Part shown: piece by piece, positions 1 to 11,608 of the stretch | How positions within the stretch are numbered: position 1 is the first letter of the stretch | Layout: every line of letters begins with the position of its first letter | Source of the DNA: Anaeramoeba flamelloides | Taxonomy: Eukaryota; Metamonada; Anaeramoebidae | Direction: 5' to 3' | DNA: 64,000 nucleotides | NCBI GenBank assembly: GCA_027625915.1 | Contig: JANTQA010000070.1 | Location: 3,291,001 to 3,355,000 of the forward strand | Made by a program: the position numbers and the translations under genes | Notes under the pieces: generated by a model | Told to the model about the DNA's origin: nothing | Seen by the model: the letters and a program-made list of their open reading frames with translations, nothing else | Database searches by the model: none

Positions 1-1020
1 AATTATAATCAGAGACATTGATATTTCAAATTTTAAAAATATCATTTCAACTTATTTTATTCTTTTAATTTTTTCCAGTATCGATATCTAAAGATCAATC
101 CTGTATTCTTGCATTCAAAATAGCATGAAAAAAAAAAAAAGAAATGATCTTTTAAAACACTAAACAATATGCCAAAATCCTGAGCAAATAATTTGTAATA
201 ATTATTTTTTTTGGAATTTGATCTTTTCAAAATTTTTTGTTGCTGATTGGAAATTTTTTCCTTTTATTTTCTAATTAACAGTATATTATATGGTAAAAAT
301 CAGAAATTACAAACTCTCGAATCCCAAAAATTTACTCTTTTTTCTATTTTCTTTCGTTTTTCTCAGTAACTATTTGAAAGTTAATTTAATTTCTACAACT
401 TTTGAGAAAAAATCAAACTAAATATTATTGTTATTATCTTCGTTTAAAAAAATGTGAAAAAATGAATAAAATGTTGCAATATTTTTTGGATCAGCATTAC
501 AGGATATTAAGGATAACTTTTTGAAAGATTGTTTGTTATGGTTAGTACTAGCCATTTTGAACATTTAATTGCTGAGTGAAAATTTATCATTAATTTTATT
601 TTTTTAATTTAGATCTTTGAATTTTCTATAAATTGTCAATAATTCAAAGAAACCAGAGTGACAAAACTTGAAATACAATATTTTGGAATTTCTTGTAAGT
701 TGAAAATATCAAGTTATTTTTTTCACTTAAAATTTTTTTTAAAATAACCTTTCAAATAGAGTTCGGTGGATAGTATGAGTTAATTGAAATAGAGTTTTTT
801 TGAAGTTTTAAATTAGAGACATTTTATCAAAATTTTATTTTTTTTTGTTTGTTAAGAGTGTAAATAGAAACATAGTAAATAATTCTATTTACCACTTTTC
901 GAAAATATCTTCAAATTTTTCTGTCGAGTTTTTTTTTTTATAAAAATATCAATTTTCTTCGTTTTCCATTTTTTTTGAAATGTACAAATGGATCGAAAAG
1001 ACCTTCTATGAGTTTGATCA
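1..1020. other. AT-rich intergenic DNA, nothing recognised
   Basis: No convincing open frame, RNA or repeat with readable ends was seen on either strand. Only A- and T-runs stand out. Confidence 0.5.
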
Positions 1021-1375
1021 TTTTAAGGAAGGAAATGAAGACTGGATGAAGAAGTAGTCTCAGACGAAACACTGGAACAATATTTAGATCCACAAGAAAA
1101 ATAAAACTTTAACAAAAATTCAAAAAAAAACAGAAAAAGAAAAAGAAAGAAAAATAGAAAATGTAATAAAAGAAAGAAAAGAAATAGTAATAAAAGAAGG
1201 AAAAGAAGAAAAAGAAAGAACAGAAAGAAAAGAAAAAGAAGGAAATGATAAAGAAAGAACAGAAAGAAGAGAAAAAGAAAGTAAACAAAAAGAAAGAAAA
1301 GATAAAGGAAGAAAAATAAAAAGAAAAGGGATTGAAAGGGAAACAAAAATAAATCTCAAAGAGAACATTTTATTT
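1021..1375 (+). pseudogene. Purine-rich tract, possibly the decayed tail of a Lys/Glu-rich gene
   Basis: From about 1105 to 1373 the plus strand has one frame without stops that would encode a Lys/Glu/Arg-rich chain of about 90 residues, but it has no ATG. Just upstream a different frame reads DEEVVSDETLEQYLDPQEK before a stop, which looks more like an ordinary protein C-terminus than chance sequence. Such Lys/Glu tails occur on two good genes in this window (FGD-type and macrodomain). I infer a decayed gene end. Simple-sequence DNA is the alternative. The pyrimidine-rich complementary strand gives meaningless Phe/Leu frames. Confidence 0.25.
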
Positions 1376-1996
1376 TTTTTTTATTTTTTTTTTTTAAATT
1401 TTCAAATAATAACAATAGCCATTTGGTTTTTTGTTTGGATCAAAATATCTTCAATCTTTTTTCTTCATATGTTTAAAATCATATTCAAAAAAAATATTAC
1501 AAATATTTTGATCCCAAAAAACCAAATAACTGCTGATAATAGTTTCAAAACAATATTTATATTTCAGAATAATTAAATCAAAGAGTGTTTTTTAATGTTG
1601 TTGATTAAAATCTGAGTTGATAATAGAAAGTCTGATTCAAAACGAGAGAAAAAATATGAGAATCAAACTATCAAAAAATTTTTAAAAAATTTTCCAAATT
1701 ATTTTCGAAATAAAAAATAAATTTAAAAAATAAAATTCCCCTTTTTGTAAAAAAAAATTCATGAATTTACTTCATTGAACTTTCCCCTCTTTAAACAGCT
1801 ATTTTGAAAAATAAAATAAAAATTGAGCAAAACCCCAAATAAAATAAAAAACCTAAAAAAATAAGTTGATTTAAATAAAAAATATTTGTGCAAGATTTAA
1901 AAGAAACAATATAAAGTTCAAATTAGGGCCAATTACCCTTGATGAAAAATATGATTTACTCTTGAAAATCAATAAAACATTTCATAAAAAAAGTGT

Positions 1997-2651
1997 TTAA
2001 TTTGACCCAGAAGAAAATTGAGAAAACAATTTTAGGATACTTGCCTAAAATAAAAAAGGGGTTTTTATGAAAAAAGAATAAAATAAAAAAAAAAAAAAAA
2101 AAATGAAAATTTACGAGAAGCAAGGTAACAAAATAATAGGTAAAGGCAGAAAAGGCTTTTTGTGATTTTTCAGGAACAACTTTGCCAACTTCAAGTAATA
2201 CCAAGATTAAGATCAAAACAAAAGAGATACTGACATAGGACCAGAAAATGATATAAAGCTTCTTTCGCGACAAGAATTTTTTTTTAAAAGTGGTGAAGAC
2301 TGAGAGATCAGAAAAAATAATCACAGAAGTCAAAACCCAAAAAACTACAAAACAGGTAAAGCAGTACAGGAGAAAGATATCTGAAAAGGCCACAAATGAA
2401 GATTGTGTAATTGACTTGAGACTAGGAACAAGAAGGAGCGCCATTGCCATGAAACGCAAAAAGAGTGAGATGACTAAAAAAATCGTGACTCTTCGCCAGA
2501 TTTTGTTTGATTGGTTTTTCGAGGTCCTGTAAAGTTTAATCAACAAATATACTGCAACACTGAAAAGTGAAAGGAACACAAGTGATAGGATGATATAGAA
2601 TGTTGTTTGAGCTGTTCCTGTTCCATAAAGATTATATGCGTCACTAGCCAT
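1997..2651 (-). CDS. Multi-span membrane protein, perhaps GPR137/TOM1-like
   Basis: Starts at the ATG at 2651. Exon 1 (2651-2115) encodes 179 residues with hydrophobic segments at about 16-42, 55-75, 88-115, 131-155 and one near 168. A GTAAAT donor at 2114 and a TTTTAG acceptor at 2046-2045 define a 70-base intron. Exon 2 (2044-1997) adds 15 residues and a stop, giving 194 residues. Without splicing the frame runs on through a poly-Phe stretch made by the intron's T-tract, which argues for the intron. The spacing of the first segments and the basic loop with R-R between them recall the GPR137/THH1/TOM1/TOM3 membrane family. That family has seven spans, so this would be short or end in an exon I missed. 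The family call is weak; that it is an integral membrane protein is well supported. Confidence 0.6.
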
Positions 2652-4200
2652 TGTTTCGAGTTTTTTATATAATTATTTTTTTTGCAAAAAGTGGTAAAAT
2701 TTTTTTTACAACAGTTTTGAGAAGAAAATGATTAAATTTTGACTGTAAAAAGTTTTTTTTACTTTTGGTTAAAGGTATAACTAATAAACCCCCCCCCTAT
2801 GCTTTCGTAAATTGTTTCTTCAGACATTTGTAATTTACAAAAGTTTTCTTTTTGTTGTCAAAAGATTATGTCTTTTTTGGTTGGCTTGTTTTCTTTGAAG
2901 AATACGGTGTTTGGTGTGTTGAGTACAATGTCAAATTCTGGACCCCAGTAAAAAATTTTAAACACTTTTAAATTTTTTTTGATAAAACCAATCAGTAAAA
3001 AAAATTCACAAACTACATGACAAAATTTAAAATAATAGTGAGGGTTTAAGATTTTCTGATTCAAATTATTTCCTTGATCTTAATTTGACTTGAGATTAAA
3101 TTTTCAGAACAAATTTAAATCGAAAATTTTTGCTCATTTTTGACTGAAAAAGATCAAGAAAGAAAAAATCAAATTATTGAATCAAAGTAACTATACGGAT
3201 CTTTTTTTAATAAAAACTCTTTTATGATCAAAAAAGAATTTTTTTTTTTTTAAATATTTTGTCATTTTTTTTTTTTTGGAATTGACACAATTACAAGATA
3301 GGCTTCAACAAAAACATTCTTTCTTGATTTTCTTTTTCGATTTAAAAATTATATTAAAGAATTTGAAAAAATAATAAATAATTTCCCAAACACTATCTTT
3401 GAATGGTAAAGTGCTGAAAGGTCTTCTTTTTGAAAATACTGTCTTTTTTCAAAGAGATCATCTGACAATTTTGATCACAAGTAACAGAATTTGTTTTTTA
3501 TTACAATTATTTTTATTTGAGAAATATTCTCAAATTATTTCGATTTTAAATGGAAAGGAAATGTATTGGAATAAACAGAATAGTAGGTCTCAAATTTGTC
3601 TCCTTTTTTGATGATCAAAGTGAATTCATTTAATAATTTTCAAAAATCAAAGAATTTTAATAAAGGATAAATTTAAAAATTAAAAATTTATCATTTAGCC
3701 TTGATCCGAGACTTCTTTGATTAATTCTATGACATTATTTTTTGAAATGATATCAAATTAAATATTACCAAAAGATAATTGAATTTCTGAAATGTTAAAA
3801 AGGTTAATTGAATTCATTTAAAGAAAAAAAGGATCTTGTTTTTATTCTGAATTCTACTGTTCGATATATTGACAATATTCGATTGTGGAAATTATTTTTT
3901 TCTTTTATTTGTCAAAAAAACTCAATAATCTGAGTATAAAATTAAATTAATTATAAGATTATCATAAATGAAAAAAACAATCGTTTTACCTCAAACAAAT
4001 GGGTTGGTACTATTTAATATCCTATACAGTAAAAAAAATTGTCATTTGGCTTCAAAAAAATATTTAAGAGTCAAAGCTTAAATATATTTTTAAATTCTTC
4101 AAATTTTTCTAATTTATATTACTTTTAGAATTGTGTCTTTTGAGGTTTACTTTAATTCTTGGAAATTTTGGTTGACTCGGAAAACTTAATGGAAGTTTTT
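2652..4200. other. Intergenic DNA with a C9 run
   Basis: No supported gene. A run of nine C at 2789-2797 is striking in DNA this AT-rich. The stretch 2815-2945 looks loosely related to 19110-19225 (both have a TTGTAA-TTACAAAA motif and a C-run nearby), which would make it part of a dispersed repeat. Short open frames here are random in composition. Confidence 0.35.
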
Positions 4201-4204
4201 TTTT

Positions 4205-4850
4205 TTATTTAAGGACTAGCTTGTTAATTCTTAAAATTGTCTCAAAGGATTTTGATACAATCCCATTAAAATTCTGAAGGGGGGTTAATGAAGATATTCT
4301 TGAATTTGGATCAAAAATTCATTTTTTTTTAAGGAAAATGAATTTAAAAAAAGTTTGAGATCGATAAACTCGAACAAACTTATTAAGAAACTTAAAAATG
4401 AAATTGAAAAATAATCACGATTTTTGAGTTTGTAAAATGAAGATCATTTCAAACATTCTTGATAAACTACTCTAACTTTTGAAGATCGTGTTCATATGAG
4501 TTTTGATCATCTGAGTTGCTTGGATTTTCAATTGTCTCCACAAATCACAACAAATCCTACAAAGGATATGTGATTTTCTCAGAGTTTTTTTGGTCTTGGT
4601 TTTTTTTTTTTTTGGTTCCTTTTTTTATTTTTGTTTTTAATTGAATTGAAGTTCCCATTAGGAATTCGGGGATACTGTCGACTCAATTTTATATTTTGAA
4701 AGAATCTACATTCCCTAATCCTCCAAACACTTTGTTCATTTTTATATTTATATTTGTTTGTTTGTTTTGTTTCCCTTGAAAAACTGAATTGTTAGTTTCA
4801 ATACAAATTGGGTGGGAGCTTGCTAGGTAAATTTTTGTGGAATTTTAAAG
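4205..4850. repeat. Dispersed repeat R, copy 1
   Basis: Aligns by eye with 18430-19110 in the same orientation. Shared landmarks in the same order are CATTTCAAACATT, TTTTGATCAT, an ATTGTCTCCA-AAATCA block, GAAGTTC and TTTTGTTT. A third, shorter match is at 55140-55330. No terminal repeats or coding frame were found, so the type of element is unknown. Confidence 0.45.
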
Positions 4851-4868
4851 TATTTTATCCAACCGTTT

Positions 4869-5289
4869 TGGAAAAAAAGAGAAACTGGAAAAAAATTATA
4901 ACTTGGTTTTTATTTGGGAACATTACTGAAAACAAAAAGTAAAATAAATAAAAAGAAGAAACCAATTAACTTCAAATAATAACCCATTATATTATTTTCA
5001 ATCAACCCAACAAATACAATTTAAATCTGCTTGATTTATAGAAATTGTTTGTGTCGTTTTGGAGATCTCAAAAATAGTCAATTTTTTGAACAAATTTTTA
5101 ATAATTGATCAATCAAAGAAAAACTCATATCAAAAGATAGTATTAAAAAAACTGTTATTGTGGCGAATACTTCATTTTGTCTTTATTTATTTATTTTTTT
5201 TTCTTTTAATTGATCTTAATTTTCATTTTCAGTAATGTTCCCAATTAAAAACCTTTTTTTACTTTTTTTCCAGTTTTACTTTTTTTCCA
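4869..5289. mobile_element. MITE family A, copy A1 (421 bp, long terminal inverted repeats)
   Basis: The left end reads inward from TGGAAAAAAAG and passes through GGGAACATTACTGAAAA. The right end is the reverse complement of the same, giving inverted arms of about 75-90 bases. The interior matches copy A2 (9986-10385) in opposite orientation at roughly nine bases in ten. No coding capacity. This is the structure of a non-autonomous DNA transposon. Confidence 0.75.
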
Positions 5290-6317
5290 TAAACGTAACA
5301 TTATCAAATTTGTAAAAATGAGTCAAAATTATTTTTATTTTTTAAAAAAATAATTATTTCAACAATCAAGTTGAGAAAAAATAATCTTTCTTTTTTGGAA
5401 TTGATGGATTTTGGTTAATTTTATTAATTCGTAACACATTATATTACAATTTATCAAATAGGACTGTATTTTAGAATATCAAATAAGAATTCCAATAAAA
5501 TTTACAATTTTCTCCATTTTGACCTATAAGTGAATATGGAAATTCAATTTGAACTTGATTCACAAATAAAAAAACAATCGCTGGTAATTCTCAACAAGGT
5601 AAAATTGTTTTCCATTTTCACTTAAATAGAAATTTTCTCAAAAAGTCGATTTTTCCAACATTCTTTGTGATTGTTTAATAAGAGGTTTTCAAAATTCTGG
5701 TATTTTTTGGAATAAATTTATTTTTTCCTTCTTTGGATCTGACTGAATAAATATTTTTGAGAGTTACAAACCTCGAAACTCTCTTTTGAATAAACAGGTA
5801 TTTAAAATTGCAATTAAAAATATAGCCGTTAAGGGACCATTAAAGTTTTTCTTTTCTTTTTTCCTCAGGTATTATAGCATTATTTCTACAAAAATTCCAA
5901 CAAAACTTGATAATAGACCCATTTAATAAATTTAGAGAAATATCTTCTTTTTTTAAAAAACTGTAAATTATTCAAATTCTTGGATTGATTCCTGTATTAC
6001 TAAAATATGCATAATAAACAGTAACATGCCAATTTTTATTTATAAAATCCTATTTAAAATTGAAAATATGGTAATTTCAGTCAATAAAAAAGAAATTCAG
6101 ATTCAAAAAAAAAAATTCAAAAATTTATCTCTTCCTTTCATTAGAAAAATTAATAAAATTTAATTAACGAACTAACAATAAAATTAACTAGAATTCAAAA
6201 GATCTAATTGAATTAAAAAAGGAAATCTATAAATACACATATAATGAATTTTTGAATTCCAAGAGTCATCAAGTACAGAAATACTTCAGAATATTTTGAA
6301 ACCAAAATTCATTATTC
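5290..6317. other. AT-rich intergenic DNA, nothing recognised
   Basis: No gene, RNA or repeat with recognisable ends was seen. Confidence 0.4.
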
Positions 6318-6712
6318 ACAACTCAAAAATATCTAAGCTATCCATCAAGTTCAACAATCCGAAAATTCAGGACATATACCAATTGCTTTTTTAGATATTA
6401 TTATGTAATAGATAATAACACAAAACAATTATGTCCTTTATGCTTGAAATATCAAAAGAAAGAAGTTATAGAAAATAATGATCATTTTTTATGGATATGT
6501 CCTTCCTATGAAAATAATTGATTAATATTTCTAAAAAAATTTAAATGAAAAAACCTCTATGAATTAATTTTAAACTAAAAAAGTTTATTGTTATTCTCAT
6601 GGGTTAATAATCGTGAAATCTATGATTATACGCTTAAATTTCTGAAAGGGGATTAAAGTATGAGGGCAACTAGAGTGTAATTTACACTTTGTCAATAAAA
6701 AAAAAATATCTT
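6318..6712 (+). mobile_element. LINE (non-LTR retrotransposon) 3' fragment, degenerate
   Basis: Base-by-base relative of the better copy at 13585-13985, from ACTCAAAAATATCTAAG through CCTTTATG and TTTTTATGGATATGTCC to a terminal A-run. It encodes the C-terminal zinc-knuckle region of a reverse transcriptase protein (Cys-Pro-Leu-Cys, then a His and Cys in an HFLWICP-type motif). Several stops and small indels interrupt the frame. It is truncated at the 5' side and ends in poly-A, as expected of target-primed reverse transcription. Confidence 0.7.
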
Positions 6713-7284
6713 CTTTTTTTTCAAAGATTTCATTTTTTTTCATTAAATTACCAATAAAAATATTTGTTCTTTTGAGTTTGAATTTTTAGATAAAAACATA
6801 AAAACTAAATAATTCAAAAGAATCTTTATTTTTAGATCACATTTTAAATATTTTCTTTGAGGTATTAAATACACAAATCAATGGAAATTTAAGTTTTTTT
6901 ATAAAAATAGATTAAAATTAAACAATATATTTTTGGAATTTTATATAAAGACACTTTATCCGAGTAATTTTTACCTATATTTGATATATTGTATTACAAA
7001 AATAAAACCTCACAGTATATAAATATGAATATTTACTTATGACCCAATCTAAATCACCAAAGAAAAGTCAATATAAAAAAACAGACATGCCTCTTGAAAC
7101 AGATGTTGATCCATTATTACCATTTCAATTGTACTGTGAATTTTTTTAAACATAGAAATAGACTTTTTTGTCTATGTTAAATATATTAAAAAAATCACTG
7201 ATTATACTATCATATATATTTTATGTATTAACATAGGTTTTTTAAAAATATTTCTTATTTGAAAGACTGAGTAAAAAAATCTTG
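6713..7284. other. AT-rich intergenic DNA, nothing recognised
   Basis: No supported feature seen on either strand. Confidence 0.4.
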
Positions 7285-7765
7285 TTTTTTTATGAAATAA
7301 GCTATTTCCAAGAAAGTGGGGCAAATTTATTTTAAAATATATTTATGCAACTCAATCTTCAAAAAGGATTTAAATTTATAAAATCATTAACCACCATTTA
7401 TAGATTCTTGATAATAATTCAATTTGTTTCTTAGTATTGTATTGCAGAAATAAAATGTTTTAAAATTTCTGATCTTGATTTTATCTGATATTTTTTTATG
7501 GTGAAAATTGGTCTTTATTATTTTCTTTTTGATCGAAAAAAATATTTTCATAACATGTATAATCTCAACAAAATTTACAATATAATTTAAAACATATAAC
7601 TATGTTTTTGTGTTTAAAAAATTATTTGTTCCCTTTCAATATTTCCGGTTTTTTATTGAAATTGGCCGTACATTGCTTTAACCAAAAACAGTACTATTTT
7701 TTTTTTTCATTTTTTGGGAATATTTTAAATAACATGTTTTAAATTAAATATATAAGTGGTTTGTT
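7285..7765. repeat. Dispersed repeat X, copy 1
   Basis: Collinear with 25235-25720 in the same orientation. Shared blocks are TATTTCCAA-(N)-AGTGGGG, AAAATCATTAAC, TTTAAAAAATTATT, AATATTTCC and TTTTTTATTGAAATTGG. No terminal repeats or protein frame were recognised. Confidence 0.5.
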
Positions 7766-8286
7766 CAACCTTTATAAATATTAAACTTAATTTGGTATAG
7801 TTAATTAATGATTACCATCACTAAAAAAGATTATTTTTTATGGAATGTAAAAAAAAATGCACTACTTTTTTGGAAATACTTTACATTTCAAAATATCAAA
7901 ACTAATATTATAAAGAACAAAGATATAATTTAATAATCACTTTAAAATTGTCTTGCCTTTTGGTTTTATGGTATTTAGAAAATTGAGGATCTAAAAAATG
8001 TCTGAAAATTTTATAAAATTATTGACCATATGAATGTTTGTAGTAAAAGATTCAAATTTTATTTTTTCTAGTAGTTATCTTTGTTCTATTATAAAATTTC
8101 ACAGTTTGTAATCGGCTATCATAGATATAAAAAACCCTGTGATAAAAATGAAATTGTGAGATTGAATATGAATTTTCTGTTTATCAATAGATTTCAAGGT
8201 AGGGCTGGAACTGTTGTATCAACAAATATAGAATAATGATAAACGGTGGTTAAATAGAAAAAATAAAATCATATATAAACCATACA
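7766..8286. other. AT-rich intergenic DNA, nothing recognised
   Basis: No supported feature seen. Confidence 0.4.
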
Positions 8287-8830
8287 TAAACTAAAATATC
8301 AATTTTTTCCACACAGCTAAAACAGTTACAAACAATCACAATAATACAATTTCATTTAAATTGGAAATACTTTTTGTTTTTGGAAACTATGAAAATTATT
8401 TTTTCATCTTTTGGTTTTAGTTTTCATTTCATTTTTTTAATTATGTAACTTAGATTGTTCGATCACAATTTTTTTCAAGAATTGATATTATGTTAAAGTT
8501 GAGTTGTTCAAAATAGAAGATAATCAAATATAATTAGTTGATAGTATCTAACCATTTGATCGATCAATATTCCTAATAGAATTTTTAAACAAATTTACCA
8601 ATGCATTTTTGGTTTTGCCCATCTCCAAAATTTTCAACATACTCTCTTGATTTATTTAGTATTGATAATAATTTATTTTTTGTTTTGCGAGTATTGTAAT
8701 TTATAAACAAGTGTTAACATTTCTATTATTGAATAGTTCTAATTTGGTATTTCTTCTTGAATTGATTAAAGAATATTTTTTTTATCACAAATCGAATTTT
8801 GGTGTATTAAAAATTTTGAATTGGAGTTTA
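8287..8830. mobile_element. MITE family F, copy F1 (544 bp)
   Basis: Bounded by TAAACTAAAAT on the left and GAATTGGAGTTTA on the right, an imperfect terminal inverted repeat of about 28 bases that ends in TA. Two more full-length copies of matching size and order lie at 14754-15284 and 16032-16568. Shared internal blocks include GATAGTATCTAACCATTTGAT and a TGTTAACATTTC motif. Non-coding. The TA at the ends is consistent with a Tc1/mariner-type target (inference). Confidence 0.75.
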
Positions 8831-8844
8831 TATTGTAAAATTGT

Positions 8845-8997
8845 TTACAGCCGTTCCAAGGCTACCTTAAAATTCTAAATAAAATACAATTGAGTTTTCT
8901 ATTCTTATTTCCGAATTTTTTGAAAATAGAAAATAAGAATAGAAAACTCAATTGTATTTTATTTAGAATTTTATGGTAGCCTTGGAAAGACTGTAAC
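8845..8997. mobile_element. Near-perfect palindromic hairpin element
   Basis: Arms at about 8846-8915 and 8928-8996 are inverted copies differing at only a few bases. Each includes CAAGGCTACC, AATTCTAAATAAAATAC and TTTTCTATTCTTATTT. The loop is about a dozen bases. Ends read TTACAG and CTGTAA. A transcript would fold into one long hairpin. It looks like a short palindromic MITE. The TAGCCTTGGAA end motif recurs near 49932. Confidence 0.8.
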
Positions 8998-9985
8998 AAG
9001 AAAAAACATATTTTAAAATAAATTTAGAAAAAGTCAAAAAGAATTTTTTCTGGTATAACACTTACTTACATTCAGGCATATATTTTTATATATAAACTTT
9101 GTTTCAGTCAAAGGTGAACAATTTTTTTTTAAATATCAATTTATTTAATAATTTTTCTTTATAAAACATTTAAGTTATAAATCCAAAAAAGAAAGTAGAA
9201 AAATTTGATATTCATTTGAACTAAAACAAATAAAACAACATCTTTATCGAAAAATTGAAAAACTCAAATTATTTGGGAATCTTTAGTAAAAAATAACAAA
9301 GTATATTTTGATCTTAAAGTGAAGAACAAAGAAAATTACAATAGAAATCAATATTACTATTTATTGAAAAATGAATGGAACAAAATTTTCATTCCTCTTT
9401 CCAAAAAAAGATGGAAAATCAGGTAAAATTTCAAATTTTTAATTCTTAAAAGAAGCTTAAATTAATAATTTACTTTTCAGAATTGAGGTTCTTTCTTTAT
9501 TTATTTTAATTTTTAGAAGATCTTGTTTTGATATGGAAAGCTGACCAAAAGTTTTGATCTTATTCTTTTACTATGAAGAGTAATTCTCTAGAACCATTTT
9601 CGATGAGTATCAATAAGTTTAGAATAATACTTTGTTTATATAATTACTATAGACCTTGGATAAAAAAAAATTGTACAAAAAAATTAGGTTATTATCAAAA
9701 ACAATCTAAAAAAATATAATAGCGAAAAAGTGAAAAAATGATTTCAATTCAATTTTGAATTTTAATTTCTTTTATTTTTATTTTTTCAAAATAATTTATT
9801 TTTTTTTTTTTACAAGTTACTTGACTAAAAAGTAAATCAAAATTTTATTCTACAACCAAAAAATATAAATATGTTCAAAAACACCTACCAATATATTCGT
9901 CTTAGATTCGTTAATTAGGATTTCGGAAAAAAAATAAAAAAATTGTCAAAAATTAATCCAAGATTATAATTCATACCAACTATTG
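8998..9985. other. Intergenic DNA with an E-family end at 9093
   Basis: At 9093 the sequence TAAACTTTGTTTCAGTCAAA, followed by AAATATCAAT, matches the ends of the E-family elements near 50-51 kb (left end of 50971-51676). After that the similarity fades and no partner end was found, so this is at most a degraded copy. The rest shows nothing recognisable. Confidence 0.4.
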
Positions 9986-10385
9986 TGGAAAAAAAGTGAA
10001 ACACGGTTTTTAATTGGGAACATTACTGAAAATGAAAATTAAGATCAATGAAAAAAAGAATAAATAAATAAAGACAAAATGAAATATTCACCACAATAAC
10101 AGTTTTTTTAATACTATCTTTTAGTATGGCTTTTTCTTTGATTGATCAATTAATAAAAATTTATTCAAAAAATTGACGATTTTTGAGATCTCCAAAAGTA
10201 CACAAACAATATCAATAATAAATTAGATTGTTATTGTATTTCTTGGGTTTGATTGAAAATAATATAATGGGTTATTATTTGAAGTTAATTGGTTTCTTTT
10301 TTTTATTGATTTTACTTTTTGTTTTCAGTAATGTTCCCAATTAAAAACCATGTTTCACTTTTTTTCCAGTTTCTCTTTTTTTCCA
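9986..10385. mobile_element. MITE family A, copy A2 (400 bp)
   Basis: Inverted copy of A1. Its reverse complement follows A1 almost throughout, including CCAATTAACTTCAAATAAT and AGATAGTATTAAAAAAACTG. Terminal inverted repeats of about 75-90 bases begin TGGAAAAAAAGTGAAAC and contain GGGAACATTACTGAAAA. Non-coding. Confidence 0.75.
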
Positions 10386-10499
10386 ACACGGTAAGTTAAA
10401 GATCCATCAACTAAGAACCAAAGCAACGTGTTCAGGCATATTCAGTAAGATAATGTTTTTTTCCTTGTTCAAAGATTGCAATCCTTAAATATGAAAAAA

Positions 10500-10985
10500 A
10501 GATCAATAAAAAATTTTTAATTGAAAACCTTAGAAGAAAATTCAAAATTATGATCAATCAATGAAAGAAAAAATAAATGATTTAAAACTAAATGGAGGAT
10601 TAAACATAATAATAGTTTTTCGTATACTATCCTTTTCTATGGTTTTTTTGTTTGATCGATGAATTATTTAAAATATTTTTTATAAAGTTTGATGATTTGA
10701 AGAACTTCAAAACTTCACAAATTTTGAATGAACTTTATATCTATTTGGTTTTATTGGTTCGACTGATATTTGATATAATGATTTATTGTTTGAAGTTAAT
10801 TTCTTTCTTCAATTAATTGATTTTTCTTTTAGTTTTTATTTTTCAGTGATTTTTGTGGTGAATATGACTTATGTACTTTCTGTGATTTCTGTGATATTTG
10901 TGAATTTATTAAGGTTCCCAAGTAATAATCATTTTCAACTTTCTTTCGTGTTTTACTTTTTTTTCCCAAATTTTCAATTATAAAT
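10500..10985. repeat. MITE family A, diverged copy A3
   Basis: Same orientation and block order as A2: AATAGTTTTT-ACTATCC, TTTGATCGATGAATTA, GATATAATG-TTTATT, TTTGAAGTTAATT and a terminal TTTTACTTTTTTTTCCC. Identity is clearly lower, and about 60 bases with repeated TGTGATTTC units are inserted near the right end. The small open frame over 10786-10983 belongs to this repeat and is not a gene. Confidence 0.5.
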
Positions 10986-11608
10986 GAAAGAGAAACTTGA
11001 AGGATTTAAAAAAAACTGTTTTTTATTTTTTAAATACTTTAACAGAATATTTTTTCAACAAAATTGATTGTATTTGTGATTATTTAGTTATCCCCTCAAG
11101 ACTCACAATTTACTCTGAAAAATTATATTTCAAAACACTAGAAATAACCAGAGGGTAAAGTTGAATAATTCTTTCAATTCTCTTGAGAAATACTTTGTTA
11201 CAATAAGAAAAATAAATAATTTTCAATTCGACATCAAAAAAATTGCTCTTCTTTGACATTAAACCGAGATTCGTAAAATTAAGGGTTAAAAAATTTTACT
11301 TCTTTCTCCCGTTTTCTTTTTCAAATCAAGTTTCACAAATTCCAATACACTTCTTGAAAAACTGTATTAGTCAAAGATTAATCAGGTAAAGGAAGTTATC
11401 ATTTTTTCCCATTCTTAAAGAAATAATAGTGTTGGACAAGAAAAAAATCGCATTTTTTGAAAGATTTTTAGAATTTGAAAGTGTTTAAAAACGTTTGTAA
11501 AGTTTTCGAGTTGTCTGAAAGATTTTGAAAAGACTATGAGTTTTGATAATGTGTAATGAAAACCTTCTGTCATTTTTTCATTTTTTAAAATTTTCTGATT
11601 TTGAAATA
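10986..11608. other. Upstream region of the DH-PH-FYVE gene
   Basis: Between repeat A3 and the first ATG of the FGD-like gene. It should contain the promoter, but no element could be distinguished from the AT-rich background. Frames here on the minus strand are shadows of the downstream exon or low-complexity. Confidence 0.4.

Noticed and set aside
1023-1368. Two overlapping minus-strand frames rich in Phe, Leu and Ser
   Set aside because: They are the pyrimidine complement of a purine-rich tract; composition is a simple-sequence artefact.
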